DNA of 64,000 bases from Pseudoips prasinana (Eukaryota; Arthropoda; Insecta; Lepidoptera; Nolidae): assembly GCA_951640165.1 (NCBI GenBank), contig OX621242.1, positions 38,831,501 through 38,895,500 on the forward strand, written 5' to 3'. The notes under the pieces are model-generated. The model had not been told where the DNA came from and did no database searches. It was given only the letters and a program-made list of their open reading frames with translations. Made by a program: the position numbers and the translations under genes. Of the stretch, positions 40,405 through 51,850 are shown one piece after another. Numbering within the stretch: the stretch's first letter is position 1; each line of letters starts with the position of its first letter.

Positions 40405-40860
40405 ATAGAATATCATCACCCCATCTCATCCCGTGATGGGCGTAGAAATCGACCGAGGGAATACCTACCAGAGAACAGGGGATCTACCGGCTAAGTCGCC
40501 GAACATCGATTTCTTAAAAGGCGTTCAAATAAATAAAGGTTAAAATGACTTAATCTATCGTTAAATCGGCTTCAACGTTGACAATCGATACCGGACGTCA
40601 CATGTGCTCTAACATGGAAGCCGATTCAACGATTGTTTAAGTCATTTTAACCTTTATTTATTTGAATGCCATTTAAGAAATCGATGTTCGGCGACTTAGC
40701 TGGTAGAGCCCAAGGCAGCAGCGTTTTTATATAAACTATGACCATCAAACTGCGATCGCTAACCCGTCTGCCAAGCGTGGCGAGTATGTCAGATTCCCCC
40801 ATTTTTTGGGGAGGCTTTTGTCCAGCAGTGGACGTACTTTGGCTGAGATGATGCTAACGA
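40405..40860 (+). repeat. RepG copy 2, split by a foldback element
   Basis: Left part includes ATCACCCCATCTCATCCCGT and GAATACCTACCAGAGAACAG. Right part includes GGCAGCAGCG, TGCGATCGCTAACCCG, then TGTCCAGCAGTGGACG. The split is at 40479-40711. Confidence 0.65.
40479..40711. mobile_element. Palindromic foldback element (233 bp)
   Basis: The two halves are inverted repeats of about 95-100 bp each: GCTAAGTCGCCGAACATCGA, then TTCAAATAAATAAAGG and TTAAAATGACTTAA, read from both ends. Outer ends are GGG(A/C)TCTACC. No coding content. A related arm lies at 63950-64000. Confidence 0.75.
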
Positions 40861-41794
40861 CAAAAAATCATGCAAAATGACGATTAATAAATTAATAAAA
40901 TTTTAACTCTATGTATTTCAAATTATTGCATCTCTTATAATAATCTGAAAATTTCTCATACCTACTGTATCAAATAAAAACTGAACAAAACATTCATAAA
41001 TCGCACAGACTTGATACCTAATTCATTCGAACAAGCAGCAATAAACGTGTCACAATACAAATTTAATATAATTTCTTAAACGTATAACAAAACTAATGTA
41101 TCACACTTGTCATCAAGGTACAAAAATAAGCAAACGTTGTTAAAAATGATGATTTTTCACGAAGGATTGCCAAAAAATGGTTCGCATGACGCAAGCTTTA
41201 AAAAAAAGAAAGGACACACGAAATATGTTTATAAGGAGGAACGTCGTTTGATTTATAACGAGCCGTGGATATAACACGGGGTAGGTGGCAACAAGTTATA
41301 AACCGACGCGGATGAAAATGACATTACTATTTTTTTTATATTGTCCCCTCTGTCGAATTCAGGCCATGGCAGATTACTTGTGCTGTAAGTGTGTCTAGTT
41401 GAAAAATAAACAAGTCAAAACCGAGGTTTCGTATTCTCCTATTTTATGTTATAAAATGGAAGTTATTTTTTTTTTAGCAGTAAAAAAGCAGAAAATTTGG
41501 ATATGAGTGATCGTCATAATGTTTTGGGTTTCATCTCACCTAATTAATTACCAAACAGATTTCAAATAGGAAAATGAGAAATATCGTTGTATGTGAAAAT
41601 ACTTACTAGGAACTTCTGCTGACTTATTTCTATGTATAATACCGTTATGAAATGTCAATGTCGTATTTATATGTCAACTTTACTTATTTAACGTTGACTG
41701 CTTCAGTTTTATTATGAAGGATTTCATTTGTATTAATATATAATTTGAAAAATACATTCCAACTTCTGACCAAATATTTTTTTAACGAATTTTC
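40861..41794. other. Unassigned A+T-rich sequence
   Basis: Nothing recognised. Confidence 0.4.
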
Positions 41795-41880
41795 CTTTAC
41801 AGATGTTCCTTTACAACTCCACATCACTCTGGAATGCGCTGCCTCTCTCGCTTACTTCGCCAGAGTTGAAGAGCTTTTGA
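41795..41880 (+). mobile_element. LINE C-terminal fragment
   Basis: Reads FYNSTSLWNALPLSLTSPEL in style (codons from about 41808), a LINE ORF2 C-terminal signature, ending at TGA 41878-41880 directly before a hairpin. Confidence 0.5.
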
Positions 41881-41881
41881 A

Positions 41882-41922
41882 GCCACATCGACACTCAGGT
41901 ATATACTGAGTGTCGATGTGGC
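41882..41922. repeat. Perfect 17-bp hairpin
   Basis: Arms GCCACATCGACACTCAG (41882-41898) and its exact complement (41906-41922) around a 7-nt GTATATA loop. Confidence 0.9.
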
Positions 41923-42081
41923 CTCACAAGTATCAGGTGTGGAGTTAACTCAATCGAGTTCTAAACAAAGAGCGGAGAGGACATAGCCAGTTGCTTTTAC
42001 CGTGGCATTAGTCTATAAGTCACCATTACCATGACGTTAAGCACCTATGAACGTGGTTAGTCTATTGATGGGTGATATAAT

Positions 42082-42286
42082 TTGTGGTTTAATTTTCGAG
42101 CGTCTCCGTACTTTGGACGGGAGGTTTAGCTGTTGGTCCTGATTGTAGTTGTCAGACAGCAAGCCAAGTCAGGGCTGCTGGGCAGCTTAAGCATAACAGA
42201 TACTAGAGTTAATACAGCCTATAGGGCTGAATGAAATGTAAAAGTGCCGTCCGAAGTACGGAGACGCTCAAAAATTAAACCACTAT
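42082..42286. repeat. Inverted repeat pair derived from SINE-E
   Basis: GTGGTTTAATTTTCGAGCGT with following CTCCGTACTT at the left pairs with the right end (AGTACGGAGACGCTC, AAATTAAACCAC). Arms are about 37 bp with few mismatches. The right arm resembles 46310-46350, so this looks like two SINE-E ends in opposite orientation. Confidence 0.7.
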
Positions 42287-43328
42287 GGCACACTACATGA
42301 TTAAAATAATAATAATAATAAATACGTTTATTTTCCTTTCACAAATTGGAACTTAAGGCTAGGTTATAATTATACTTTAATACTATTTTCATTTGTAAAG
42401 GACTGGTGCCTGAAATAGGTTGCGAAAACCTGTGCCACAGGTCACCAGGCTAAAATGCTCTGCTTCAGTTCCTGACTTGGGCTCCATCGTGAATATTGTA
42501 GCCACAAAACTGGTAGATTTATCCCGCGCGTAGCTTCAAACTCATTAGGCTACCGACTCGCGGGATCACACGGGATCCGCTCCTGGGTTCAGTTTTTATA
42601 CATAGTACCATTTTATAAAGTGTACAATTGCGTAAACTTAGTCTAAGTTAACCAAGAGGAACTTTAATGAGTACTTGGAGTTTAAATTATTACTTCAGAT
42701 TACAACCATAGAATTGACTTTATAATAAAGCTCTGCCACAATTTGTGGTTAATTACTTTTGATTTTTATGTATGTAATTTTTGTTATAACATTGGCTAGT
42801 AGTTGTCGCTCACATTTAAATCATTTTCTAACAATTAAGTAATCTATGAATGATAATAATACTTAATATTTTAGAATTCATTTAAAGACTGGACTCAAGT
42901 CCGTTATGTAGTATTAAAGATGAGGCAAACGACAAACAGACTGCCTGCCTATACTGACGTAAGCAAGTACTGGAGTAAGCTGGTGAATGCCTGACAAGAG
43001 TGCTACTAAAAGTGTGATCGTGCGAGGCGAACGGAAGTTGAGAGGAGATAGGAAGAGAGGTGGAGCTACGTTTTAAATATTTGTTTTACTTCAGTCGTGT
43101 GGTCTAAAGTACACTTGATTTTTCGATGGATTTCTTATAACGAATGTATTTTACCCAAATGCAATCAGTTCAGGATGTGATATCAAGCACTCGATGGATC
43201 AATACTTTAAAATATTTTTAGTTCCTTTTCTTTTTATACATAGAAAACAATATAAACAATATATTTGTGATACTAATGTCAGCACACATAAAATGTAAAA
43301 AAACTCAATTTAAAAACAATTTTTTTTT
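42287..43328. other. Unassigned sequence
   Basis: No family recognised beyond a short RepR-like piece at 43012-43070 (minus). Contains an AAT repeat at 42305-42325. Confidence 0.4.
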
Positions 43329-43482
43329 GAAGTTATACTTCTTTTGTCGCGATGGAGAAAAATGATGAGAGTGAATTTTTACGATGCGCACGCACACCGA
43401 CACCAAAAAATTTAACAGCATGAAGTTAGTGGTATGAAAATTAATAGCTATGTTCAAGTTGTATATTAAGAAGTATAACTTC
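43329..43482. mobile_element. Small MITE (about 154 bp)
   Basis: Ends GAAGTTATACTTCTT (43329-43343) and AAGAAGTATAACTTC (43468-43482) are exact inverted repeats. The interior GCGATGGAGAAAAATGATGA and GAGTGAATTTTTACGATGCG recur, inverted, at 51900-51984. Confidence 0.7.
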
Positions 43483-43715
43483 TAACGCGTGTACATAAGT
43501 ACACACAAGTTTTTTTTTGATAATAATCATCAATATATTATTATTGTTATTATTCGTTTACTTCGACCAACAAGTGGATCATAATTATAAGTACATTAAA
43601 TTAAAATTAGAAAAATAAGACAAAACACAACACAAAATTATATTACAACTTAAAAAGTTAATATTCCGGCGGTAGAATTTTTATAACAAAAATGATTCAT
43701 ATATAAAAAAAAATA

Positions 43716-43860
43716 GACAGCGCCTGCACTTTACAAACATATAATTGACGGACACAAAGTACATCCAGACTCAGGACAACTATTTATGGGTCACACAAAT
43801 AATTGTCCTGCGCGGGATTCGAACCCGGGACACAAAGCAGGAGGAGACTGTCTTAGCTTT
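43716..43860 (-). mobile_element. SINE-C copy
   Basis: ACTTTACAAACATATAATTG, ACATCCAGACTCAGG, GGGTCACACAAATAATTG, then GCGCGGGATTCGAACCCGGG (B-box complement) and GACTGTCTTAGC. Confidence 0.85.
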
Positions 43861-43931
43861 TGTTCACACAAATATGTACATTTTGAATATTATCATTAGT
43901 ATTTTACGGTCTTTAATCGAATATTAACGAC

Positions 43932-44000
43932 ATAATTGATATTTTTAATATTTTGAGCATAAATATGTAGGAAATACAAAATATTAAAAATATCAATTAT
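43932..44000. repeat. Perfect 24-bp inverted repeat
   Basis: Arms 43932-43955 and 43977-44000 are exact complements around a 21-nt spacer. Very AT-rich. Confidence 0.85.
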
Positions 44001-44449
44001 CACATCATTTTATGTAAAATAACACAAGAACCCTTATGTAAAATGTATCACTTCCATGTAAAACGTTTCAACAACACTAAAAAAATCTTCTAAGCCATTA
44101 AACGATGTACACTCGAGGCCATAAAAATAATATCAATCTTAAGACCCTACGTAGAACAATTTCCATAGAGAGATTAATCCGGTAAAACCAAGGGGTTACC
44201 GCATCATAAGTCATGGTACACCTTGTTTTCTATTTATGGCAGTCCTGGCCGCGACGTGGCGGGAAGAGCGATACTTTACCGGTACCAAGCTAAAAGTCGA
44301 ATATATTTATAGTATTTTGAAAATAAGAACGTTCTTATATTTGGGTTGTGTATATTTCACCATTCGTAAGAAAGGTTCATGCCTGCCTATGCAAAAGCAT
44401 AATGGATTTTATCTGTATCGTTAATAAAAAAATAAGGTTTATTAAGCAT
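44001..44449. other. Unassigned sequence
   Basis: Nothing recognised. Confidence 0.4.
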
Positions 44450-44676
44450 GTTTGAGTTTCAGTTCTATGTATGGCGACCCCCCAAAATGATTGTTCTTTT
44501 TGTATAAAAATCTTTATGCGGTTCACCGAATACATCTACTTACCAAGTTTCAACAGTACAGCTCTTATAATTTCGGAAAAAAGTGGCTGTAACATACGGA
44601 CGAACAGACAGACAGACAGACATGACGAATCTATTAGGGTTCCGTTGTTTGCCATTTGGCTACGGAACCCTAAAAA
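44450..44676 (+). repeat. Dispersed repeat with GACA run
   Basis: Includes GAAAAAAGTGGCTGTAACAT, CGGACGAACAGACAGACAG, then AGGGTTCCG and GGCTACGGAACCCTAAAAA. The paired GGGTTCCG and CGGAACCC form a terminal foldback. Related in style to RepA. Confidence 0.55.
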
Positions 44677-44847
44677 CTGTATTTCGTAGCATATTATTAT
44701 GTCTGACTCATAAGTGGCCCATCCCCATCCCCAGAATATATATATATACGAGTATATTCTATTATTTTCAACAGAAATGTTATATACGTATACCATACTC
44801 ACCTTTCTATTTAAAGTAGTTTAAGGTCGTACAAAAAACAGAGGCGA

Positions 44848-44963
44848 TTATTAGATAGCACTTGCGGCTCCTCTGGTGTTGCGAGTGTCCATGGGCGCCG
44901 GTGATCACTTACCATCAGGTGACCCACTTGCCCGTTTGTCATCCTATTGTATATATAAAAAAA
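44848..44963 (+). mobile_element. LINE 3' end fragment
   Basis: Matches the end of 47030-47340: CTGGTGTTGCGAGTGTCCAT, GATCACTTACCATCAGGTGA, TTTGTCATCCTA, then an A-rich tail. Only the last 110 bp are present. Confidence 0.7.
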
Positions 44964-46239
44964 TTGATAACTAAGGTGTATAAGTATCCTATAGCAGTTT
45001 GATCTTTGTTCTACCTGTACCTCAGGGAGATATTACTATAAAAGTATCAATAGTTTCCACTACGAAACGCTTTATGCATAGTGCTTAGCTTAAAATCCCA
45101 AAATTCTAATGTAATAAATATTCAGTCACCAGAACAACCTTATAAACTTACGTACTTTTTAAACGGCACTCAAAATAATGTATTCTTTAATAACTATACT
45201 AAAGGCATTAAGCTGTCGTATCTCACGTAATATTTTTTTAACAGCACATTTTTATGAAGACCGGTCCGTGCAATGGCCCACCGTCGCATCTAATAGAACT
45301 ATTAAATATTATTTGTTGCTCAAATTAAAACATTAAAATGAAAATAAAAAGGTTTTGTTGGGTTCAGACAATTGTAATGCAAATAAGTGGTGCTTACACT
45401 CCGAGCCAAAAAAACGCCGCGCGAAAAATTGTGTGCTTTCTTATATCTTCACTAGTAATAAAAATGTAATGGATGCTTTGTACTTTTTGTTGTTATTAAA
45501 ACATTTTGACTTCCCTTTAAAGTAAGATTTTCAGTGTTGTTTTCGGGCTTTAATTTTCTGGAAGTTGTTTCTTGTGTACATTTAAGACTTTTTACATAAC
45601 TTCTTCACTTGTAAAAAACATTCACATTTTTAAAGAAGAAGCATACTTCCAATATTCATTTATTTCCCGTTTTAGACGAGAGGTAGACGGGTAGGTATAA
45701 TTAAAACCCGCTAAGTAAAAACTGAAATTTACATAATGTTCTTTAAATATTAAAATAAAATGCACCAAAACAATAAACAGCAAGCATCGTCACGTAATCC
45801 AAGTTTTATAAAACACTTTTTTATTTGGAGTTAAGTGTTGTGCGGCTATAAAGGGCAGGAAAATGACGCAATATCGGGGCGAGGGTGACGACGTTATTAT
45901 TTATGTTAATTCTGAACGCTAAATGACGTCTTACGTGTTCGCCACCTTTTACCCAGGGCTGTAGAGCAATAAAATATAATATATTGGTGCTGGGTGCAAA
46001 TGTATGGCTCGGAGTGTAGATGATTATTTGCTAGGTGGGTTTTGATGATATGTAAATATCATGTGACAGTTTTATAAATAGTTGTAGGTGATGTGCCGAG
46101 CCCTATAAATCTTTATAAATGCACTCAACAATGCCTTTTAGACATAGACTTCTAGCAAGTTCTCGTTGTGGTCCCTGAAAGCCTGTCTATATTTTATTTA
46201 CTTCGCTTTATCGTATGAGCAAAGGTTACCCTAGTGTCA
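44964..46239. other. Unassigned sequence
   Basis: No repeat or gene recognised in about 1.3 kb. Confidence 0.4.
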
Positions 46240-46430
46240 GATTTATCCAAGCTTGCCAGCCTCTGACATGGCCTAACGACAACAAACGGGACCGAAAGCT
46301 TAACGTGTCCCCCGAAGCACGGAGACGTTCCAAAATTAAACCACATTGAAAGATCATTTACGTATAGACTGACGACGTGCCTAAGTGTTCAACCTCACAG
46401 ATCAGGTACAAGCCGGTGAGCACCTCGCTG
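46240..46430 (+). repeat. SINE-E copy
   Basis: Shares CTCTGACATGGC, GAAGCACGGAGACG, CAAAATTAAACCAC and a final CAGATCAGGTACAAGCCGGTGA-type end with 46730-46930 and 49830-49990. A non-coding short repeat. Confidence 0.55.
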
Positions 46431-46437
46431 TATGTTA

Positions 46438-46634
46438 TTTTATTTTTTAAAGACAACGCCCGTATCAGTGAATCTAATCCCTGTGTCGCGGGGTACTTTA
46501 CAAACACATAGACGGAAACAAATTACATCCACACTCAGAACAACTATTTATGGGTCACAAAAATACTTGTCCGGCGCGGGACTCGAAATCGCGACACGTA
46601 GCGACGAAGCGCCTGTCTTAGCCGCTGCGCCACA
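46438..46634 (-). mobile_element. SINE-C copy
   Basis: AAAGACAACGCCCGTATCAG, CTGTGTCGCGGGGTACTTTA, GGACTCGAAATCGCGACACG (B box degraded) and CTTAGCCGCTGCGCCACAC. Full length. Confidence 0.85.
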
Positions 46635-46729
46635 CTTGCAGTGAAAAAAAAGATAAATTTTTGAAAACTTGGCTAGAAAATAATAAGATTATTATTTATT
46701 AATCTTGAGGATATACTCCTGGTATCAGA

Positions 46730-46930
46730 GTTGTTCAAGCCACCCAGTACGCCTCACAAATGGTTCAACGACTGTTGTGCCAGCTTAAAGTGCTGTGTGT
46801 GGCACGGAAACGCAATAAACATTACCAATATAGTCTATAAACTCTGAGTTCGCACCTGTACCTTATTTACCTCACTGATAATTTACAGACCGGTGAGAGC
46901 AAATGTCGGTGGGCACGTCTATCAACAATA
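46730..46930 (+). repeat. SINE-E copy, diverged
   Basis: Same layout as 46240: CCTCACAAATGG, GTGGCACGGAAACG, then TACAGACCGGTGAG. Low similarity. Confidence 0.4.
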
Positions 46931-46974
46931 AATGATAACAAATATTGCTCGTTATGTAGTACTAAAATGATATG

Positions 46975-47340
46975 TCCTCTACCGCATTTATCACGGGGAG
47001 TGTTCAGAGGAATTGTTCGAGCTTATACCTGCCGCCACATTCCGCACAAACCCTCTCGCCAAAAGTGGTAATTGCATCCTTATCACCTGGATGAATGGTC
47101 ATCTACCACTGTGCGTTTCACAAGAAACTTATTGTCGCGCACTGCCACTCTGTGGAATCAATTAGCTGCGGAGGTATTTCCGATCCGGTATGACATGGCA
47201 ACCTTCAAGAAGCGAGCCTATTCTTTTCTTAAAGGCCGGCAACGCACTTGCAGCTCCCCAGGTGTTGCGAGTGTCCATGGGCGGCGGTGATCACTTATCA
47301 GATGACCCACTTCCTCGTTTGCCATCCTAATATATAAAAA
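46975..47340 (+). mobile_element. 5'-truncated LINE
   Basis: Two overlapping frames of one ORF: YRIYHGECSEELFELIPAA in the first, then HPYHLDEW onward in another. An A-rich tail follows AATATATAAAAAAAAA near 47330-47342. Confidence 0.75.
46978..47290 (+). pseudogene. LINE ORF2 C-terminus with one frameshift
   Basis: Encodes [37 protein letters not shown] and GVASVHGRR before a TGA at 47288-47290. The frame shifts once near 47065-47072. The fragment covers the last 100 or so residues of a non-LTR reverse transcriptase protein. Confidence 0.75.
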
Positions 47341-47661
47341 AAAATGTAAGATTATCGCGTTTTATTTACAATGTTTTATTGTTAATTTCATAGTCATACA
47401 AACAAGGTTTTAGATAATTAAGCGTACACCCTCCAATAGGCTTAGAATTGAAGTCCGTTGGATGATTTTTAAAACAGGCAATAGAGGCTGGTTACCATGC
47501 TGGTTTTAGCGGGTATTCCGGGACTAGCCCGGCGAGTCACACATAACCCGTCGCCTCCCCAAGTGGCGGGTATGCTTAAAGCATTTCCACCATGTAAAAA
47601 AGGTGTTTTCTGTGTAGGTATGTATTTATTTACAAAAACTTATACAGTATCTAATCAAAAA

Positions 47662-47839
47662 TGTTGAGATAAGAATTGCCAAGCTGAAGTGGCAGTGGGC
47701 CACAGTCACCGATGATCTTGTGCGGGTCGCTGGAAATCGCTGGATGTGGATAGCGCAAGACCGGCAATTGTGGAGATCTTTGGGGAGGCCTTTGTCCAGC
47801 AGTGGACGTCTTTCAGCTGATATGATGATGATGATGATA
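47662..47839 (+). mobile_element. RTE LINE 3' end with internal deletion
   Basis: AGAATTGCCAAGCTGAAGTG joins directly to CACCGATGATCTTGTGCGGG, skipping the segment present at 32594-32925. Ends with five ATG units at about 47822-47838. Confidence 0.75.
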
Positions 47840-48668
47840 CAGTATCTCAATCCATTGTCTAGTATCTATAAAAGCTTTGCTTAGTTTGGCCTAGATGGCA
47901 CTGGGTGGTATGTAGAGGCACTTGTTTTTGACTAAAGGGTAACATAGAATGCCATTCAATAGATTGCAGTCAATATAATACATTTTTTTATTAATATTGA
48001 CCATACCAGGAATGTGTAGCAACACGTAAATAAAGTAGTTTTAGAGACCATTGGATTTTACTGAAAAGTGGAAAAAGTCAATACTTCTAGTTTTAGATAC
48101 ATTTCACTACATTTCTTCTGAATGGTTCTGTATATTTTGTATCTATATAAGAGATGTGTTTTACATGGCCATTGAAAGAATCACATTCCAAAACATCTAT
48201 CACACCCCGAAACATTCGCACAAACTCAACCCCGCCATCCCTATCCAACTTTTTCACAAGTCACGGCAGTAATTGTGCCACTTTACATAATGTCTATTTT
48301 AGTACCGCGAGCATTCTTCAAACGTCCCTAATGATTCGTGAACGTACTGATGTTCGGTAATGCACCATCCTCCACCTCTCATTTACCATTTGCACGGCAC
48401 AAGATTTATCGAGGACACTAAGTGAATGCGATCGGTCCGTCATTTAGAGCGACTACATAGTGGGCGTCTAACGTTCGGCGTCAACCGCCCACACTATGGC
48501 ATTGTTACAACGTTTATCAGATTTATTTTAGAGATCGTTAAATTGTATTTGCATAATAATTTAGGAGCTGTGTTCTTGTTAGTCATCTTTTTCTCTCATC
48601 TTGGCCAGTTATAAAATCACTTCTTTTGTTTCTATTGTTTGATCTAGGTTTTTCTTCAGCATTCCATA
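47840..48668. other. Mostly unassigned
   Basis: 47850-47920 resembles a SINE-B end (AAAGCTTTGCTTAGTTTGG). The rest shows nothing recognisable. Open frames at 48051-48360 have no identifiable domain. Confidence 0.4.
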
Positions 48669-49030
48669 GACTAGCTTGTTGGTCTAGTGCGAGAGGTCGT
48701 GGGAGCGATCACCACCCAGGACTAATCTCTGTGTGATGAGCACGATTATTCTTAGCGTCTTATTTGCATTAATAAATTGAATAGAATGTATTGTATAAAT
48801 TCGAGTCTGAACACCACGGTGCGATGGCAAATGCGGTCAACGCACATGGGGCTAGATTCTCTCTGGTTCGTGGGTTGGATTCCCACTCGCACTTAAATTT
48901 ATACAACTCATTTTAAAGATGTTTAAAACTTGTAACATAAATTTGTTAATCACTTGTCAGGTTGCGGTAGTACATGCTCTGCCTATTTGGGATGAGAAAG
49001 CAGTGTGTCAATTATCCCAAAAATATTTAT
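48669..49030 (+). mobile_element. SINE-B-type fragments
   Basis: 48669-48745 has TAGCTTGTTGGTCTAGTG and CACCCAGGAC. 48860-49030 has GTGGGTTGGATTCCCACTCG, then ATTTGGGATGAGA and TCCCAAAAATATTTATTTAT. Both are degenerate tRNA-derived units. Confidence 0.5.
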
Positions 49031-49829
49031 TTATGTATTATCATTTATTTATTCACAGGGTGACTAGCGAAGATTCAAACAGCTTAAATAAAAGTTATTT
49101 TATTTCTCAATAAAATAATATTTCGATACACCGTATCATGTAGGCTTTCATCTGTCTTTCATTTGTCTTGGCTTCTAACCAACTAAGTAATCTAAGGATT
49201 TTGTTTTAAAGTTTACTTCACTACTTACTTTTATTACCCACAGACAACGCAAATTTCAAGCGTTTCAAACGCGCGCGTCTAAACGCCGTGTGTGAAACCA
49301 CTCTAAACGTGTCAATATTAGAGGGTTGAACTAATGGCGGCACATTTAATTTTTTCGTGTGCCTCATAAAGTTGGTGATTTTTCTTCAGGGAAAGTTAAA
49401 AGGTTTTTGTGTTTCTTTAAATTTAGGTGGGGGGATGCAATTTGTTGGAATCTTTGTAGCCCAGCACTTATGGCGTAGGAGTGCAACTTTTACACCAAAG
49501 AGATCTTATACATTCCTCCAGCCAGTACTATATTAGATGGCGAAATGTAATATCTTATTTACGCATTTAAAAAAAATCAAAATGTATCGTGTGATTTTGA
49601 ACTAAATAAAAATCAACGATGAGATTTAAAATATTGGGTATATACAAGGATTAATAAGTATGTAAATTGAAACAAATGCTTAGGAAATTATTAGTAAATA
49701 AAATTAGGCAAATTATTGCATTACAATAAGTTCTCTCCTGACGCGTTCTCACACAACGTCAGAGTTAAGATTTTCTAAAATCTTTAAATTAAAAAATCAT
49801 CCTATGGGTAGTAAAAAGTAAAGTAAGTA
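49031..49829. other. Unassigned sequence
   Basis: Nothing recognised. Confidence 0.4.
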
Positions 49830-49990
49830 GTTGCCGCTCAGTAGACCTCTGACATGGCTTAAAGACTGTTACCTAACGAATACGACCGGTCATTCCTAAG
49901 CACAATGCTATAAGGAATGCTCAAAAGTTAAACTACTGTGGTATTCACCCATCTATAGAATCACCGCGCGCCTATATACCTATGGACCAG
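49830..49990 (+). repeat. SINE-E copy, diverged
   Basis: CCTCTGACATGGCTTAAAGA, CTCAAAAGTTAAACTACTGTGG and ATCACCGCGCGCCTAT in the order seen at 46240. Confidence 0.45.
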
Positions 49991-50621
49991 TATGTTTCTA
50001 ATTTATTGATTTAGATTCTTATTACAAACCAAGAGAGTTCGAAATATGGTGGCAACTACCTTGCTACTACCAGTTAACGTCTTAACACATGAAACAATGA
50101 TTCACGAATGAACATTTCAAAGTGGAAAGTAGATACAATAACTATAAAATAGATTATAAATATCATCACAAGGTCATTGTCCCCACAAATCCCCACCGTC
50201 TTACCCCACTTTAAGGTATCCCAACTCCAAATACATGTATTTATAATTTTGTTCAAACGAGGTGCGTTTTGCCCATAAATATCAGTTTAGCTGAGGCCAG
50301 GGCTTAGGCCTCGCGCGAAGAATTGCAAATGCTCAATTTACCAACTTTGTGTCTGGAGCGAGATTTATGACGCTCTGAAGTGGCTCAGAATCCTGGATTT
50401 GGACACCTTGGATAAACCGCGAGATACTTTGATAAGCTTAGCTTGTTACAAGTTTATTGTTGAGAAAACTTTAGACTTGGCGATTATAGCCGAGCTATTC
50501 TTAAAACATACCTACTTACTGCCATTTTGTTTACCGTAGAATATATAACATGCGATATAGATAATGGAACTTTAGTGCATAATTTGCTGTGATTTATATT
50601 TATTTCAGAAACCTAACTGAA
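49991..50621. other. Unassigned sequence
   Basis: Nothing recognised. Confidence 0.4.
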
Positions 50622-50769
50622 TAATAATAATAATAATATCCTGGGACATTATTCACACACTGCCATCTGATCCCAAATACACACTTATGCACAAAAATAT
50701 CTGGCCTAGGTGGGAATAGAACCCGCTACCTCCAGCGTGAAAAGCAAGCATTTACCAACCACGCCAACA
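50622..50769 (-). mobile_element. SINE-B copy, internally deleted
   Basis: AATAATAATATCCTGGGACA tail complement, CATCTGATCCCAAA, then GAATAGAACCCGCTACCTCC and ACCAACCACGCCAACA. The middle is missing. Confidence 0.75.
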
Positions 50770-50894
50770 AATGACAGTCTCCAAAATCAATATTAACAAA
50801 GGTTGATAAACTAAAAACAATAAGCGTGTAACGTTTTAGTGTAGGTCATAGTAGCAGTGTATACCCTTCTTATTATTGCAGTATTACTTATTTA

Positions 50895-51010
50895 AATATT
50901 TTGGAGCAACTAACGCCCTACCATCCGATCCCAGGTTAGGCAGAGCCTGTACCTCCAGGCAACTGATGAACGTACTTTATACTTATATACATAGAACGTT
51001 TCGAGTTCTT
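50895..51010 (-). mobile_element. SINE-B-type fragment
   Basis: GGAGCAACTAACGCCCTACC, ATCCGATCCCAGGTTAGGCA, GAGCCTGTACC, then ATACTTATATACATAGAACG. 3' half of a unit. Confidence 0.5.
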
Positions 51011-51049
51011 ACATGACACACACTCTAGATGTTTACGGTCTTCGGAGAA

Positions 51050-51575
51050 CTTAATTCTAAAAACACCTACACAGGTAACTAATTTTTATTCAAAATCTTT
51101 TAATGCGCAAGCTGTCCGCCTCTGGAATGAATTACCATTAACTACAAGACGTGCGCAATCTTTAGCGACTTTTAAAGGAGAGGCGAAAAAGTATTATCTT
51201 TCCAAATTAGTTTCCTAAACTAGTATTAATGTCGTTATCATTTATTTATTGTTTCTTTTTCATAGTTACGCAATTTCAGCTACCTTTTACATTAGGTTTA
51301 TAGGAATCTGTTGGTAATTACAAAGGTATTCTTAATATAAATATTTATTATTATATATTATAGGGATATTAATATATTTATTTATTTTATATCTGTTGAC
51401 TTTTGTTAGTTTAAGTTAGGTTAAGTTTAATTTATTCAAACACCTTCACTACCCAGTTTATTTTTAGATCCTTGGATTATCGCAGCAGCGATAAGACCGC
51501 CCATTGTACTTTAATAACTTTATGTTCAATTTTTATGCTATGTATTGGTGTACAATAAAGAGTATTATACTTTTA
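51050..51575 (+). mobile_element. 5'-truncated LINE
   Basis: Coding end at about 51066-51218 encodes SKSFNAQAVRLWNELPLTTR and SLATFKGEAKKYYLSKL before TAA. The 3' UTR shares ATTTATTCAAACACCTTCAC and AATAAAGAGTATTATAC with 17651-17862 and ends in ACTTT repeats. Confidence 0.75.
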
Positions 51576-51619
51576 CTTTACTTTACATAGCTTAGCCCTT
51601 GCTATCTTATATGCATACA

Positions 51620-51735
51620 TAGGTATATGATAGCAAGGGAATCCTAAATTTGATCTGCCAGTGTGTATCGCTCGTAGCTTATGTACCAATCCGGGATAGG
51701 CAGAGCGCCCATTCCCACTTTTGAGATATGTACTT
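51620..51735. repeat. Short dispersed repeat
   Basis: AGCAAGGGAATCCTAAATTTG and CTGCCAGTGTGTATCGCTCG match 5540-5600. Function unknown. Confidence 0.5.
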
Positions 51736-51740
51736 ATATC

Positions 51741-51850
51741 GACGGTCACCGTAGCCTAGTTGGTAGTGCTCCTGCCTACGAAGCTGGTGGTCCTGGGTTC
51801 GAATCCCGGTAAGTGCAAATATTTGTTTGATGAGCACGAATATTTTTTAC
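51741..51850 (+). mobile_element. SINE-A head joined to a MITE
   Basis: Complete tRNA-like head with both promoter boxes and the start of the body (GATGAGCACGAATATTT). The remainder is replaced by the inverted MITE copy that follows. Confidence 0.75.
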
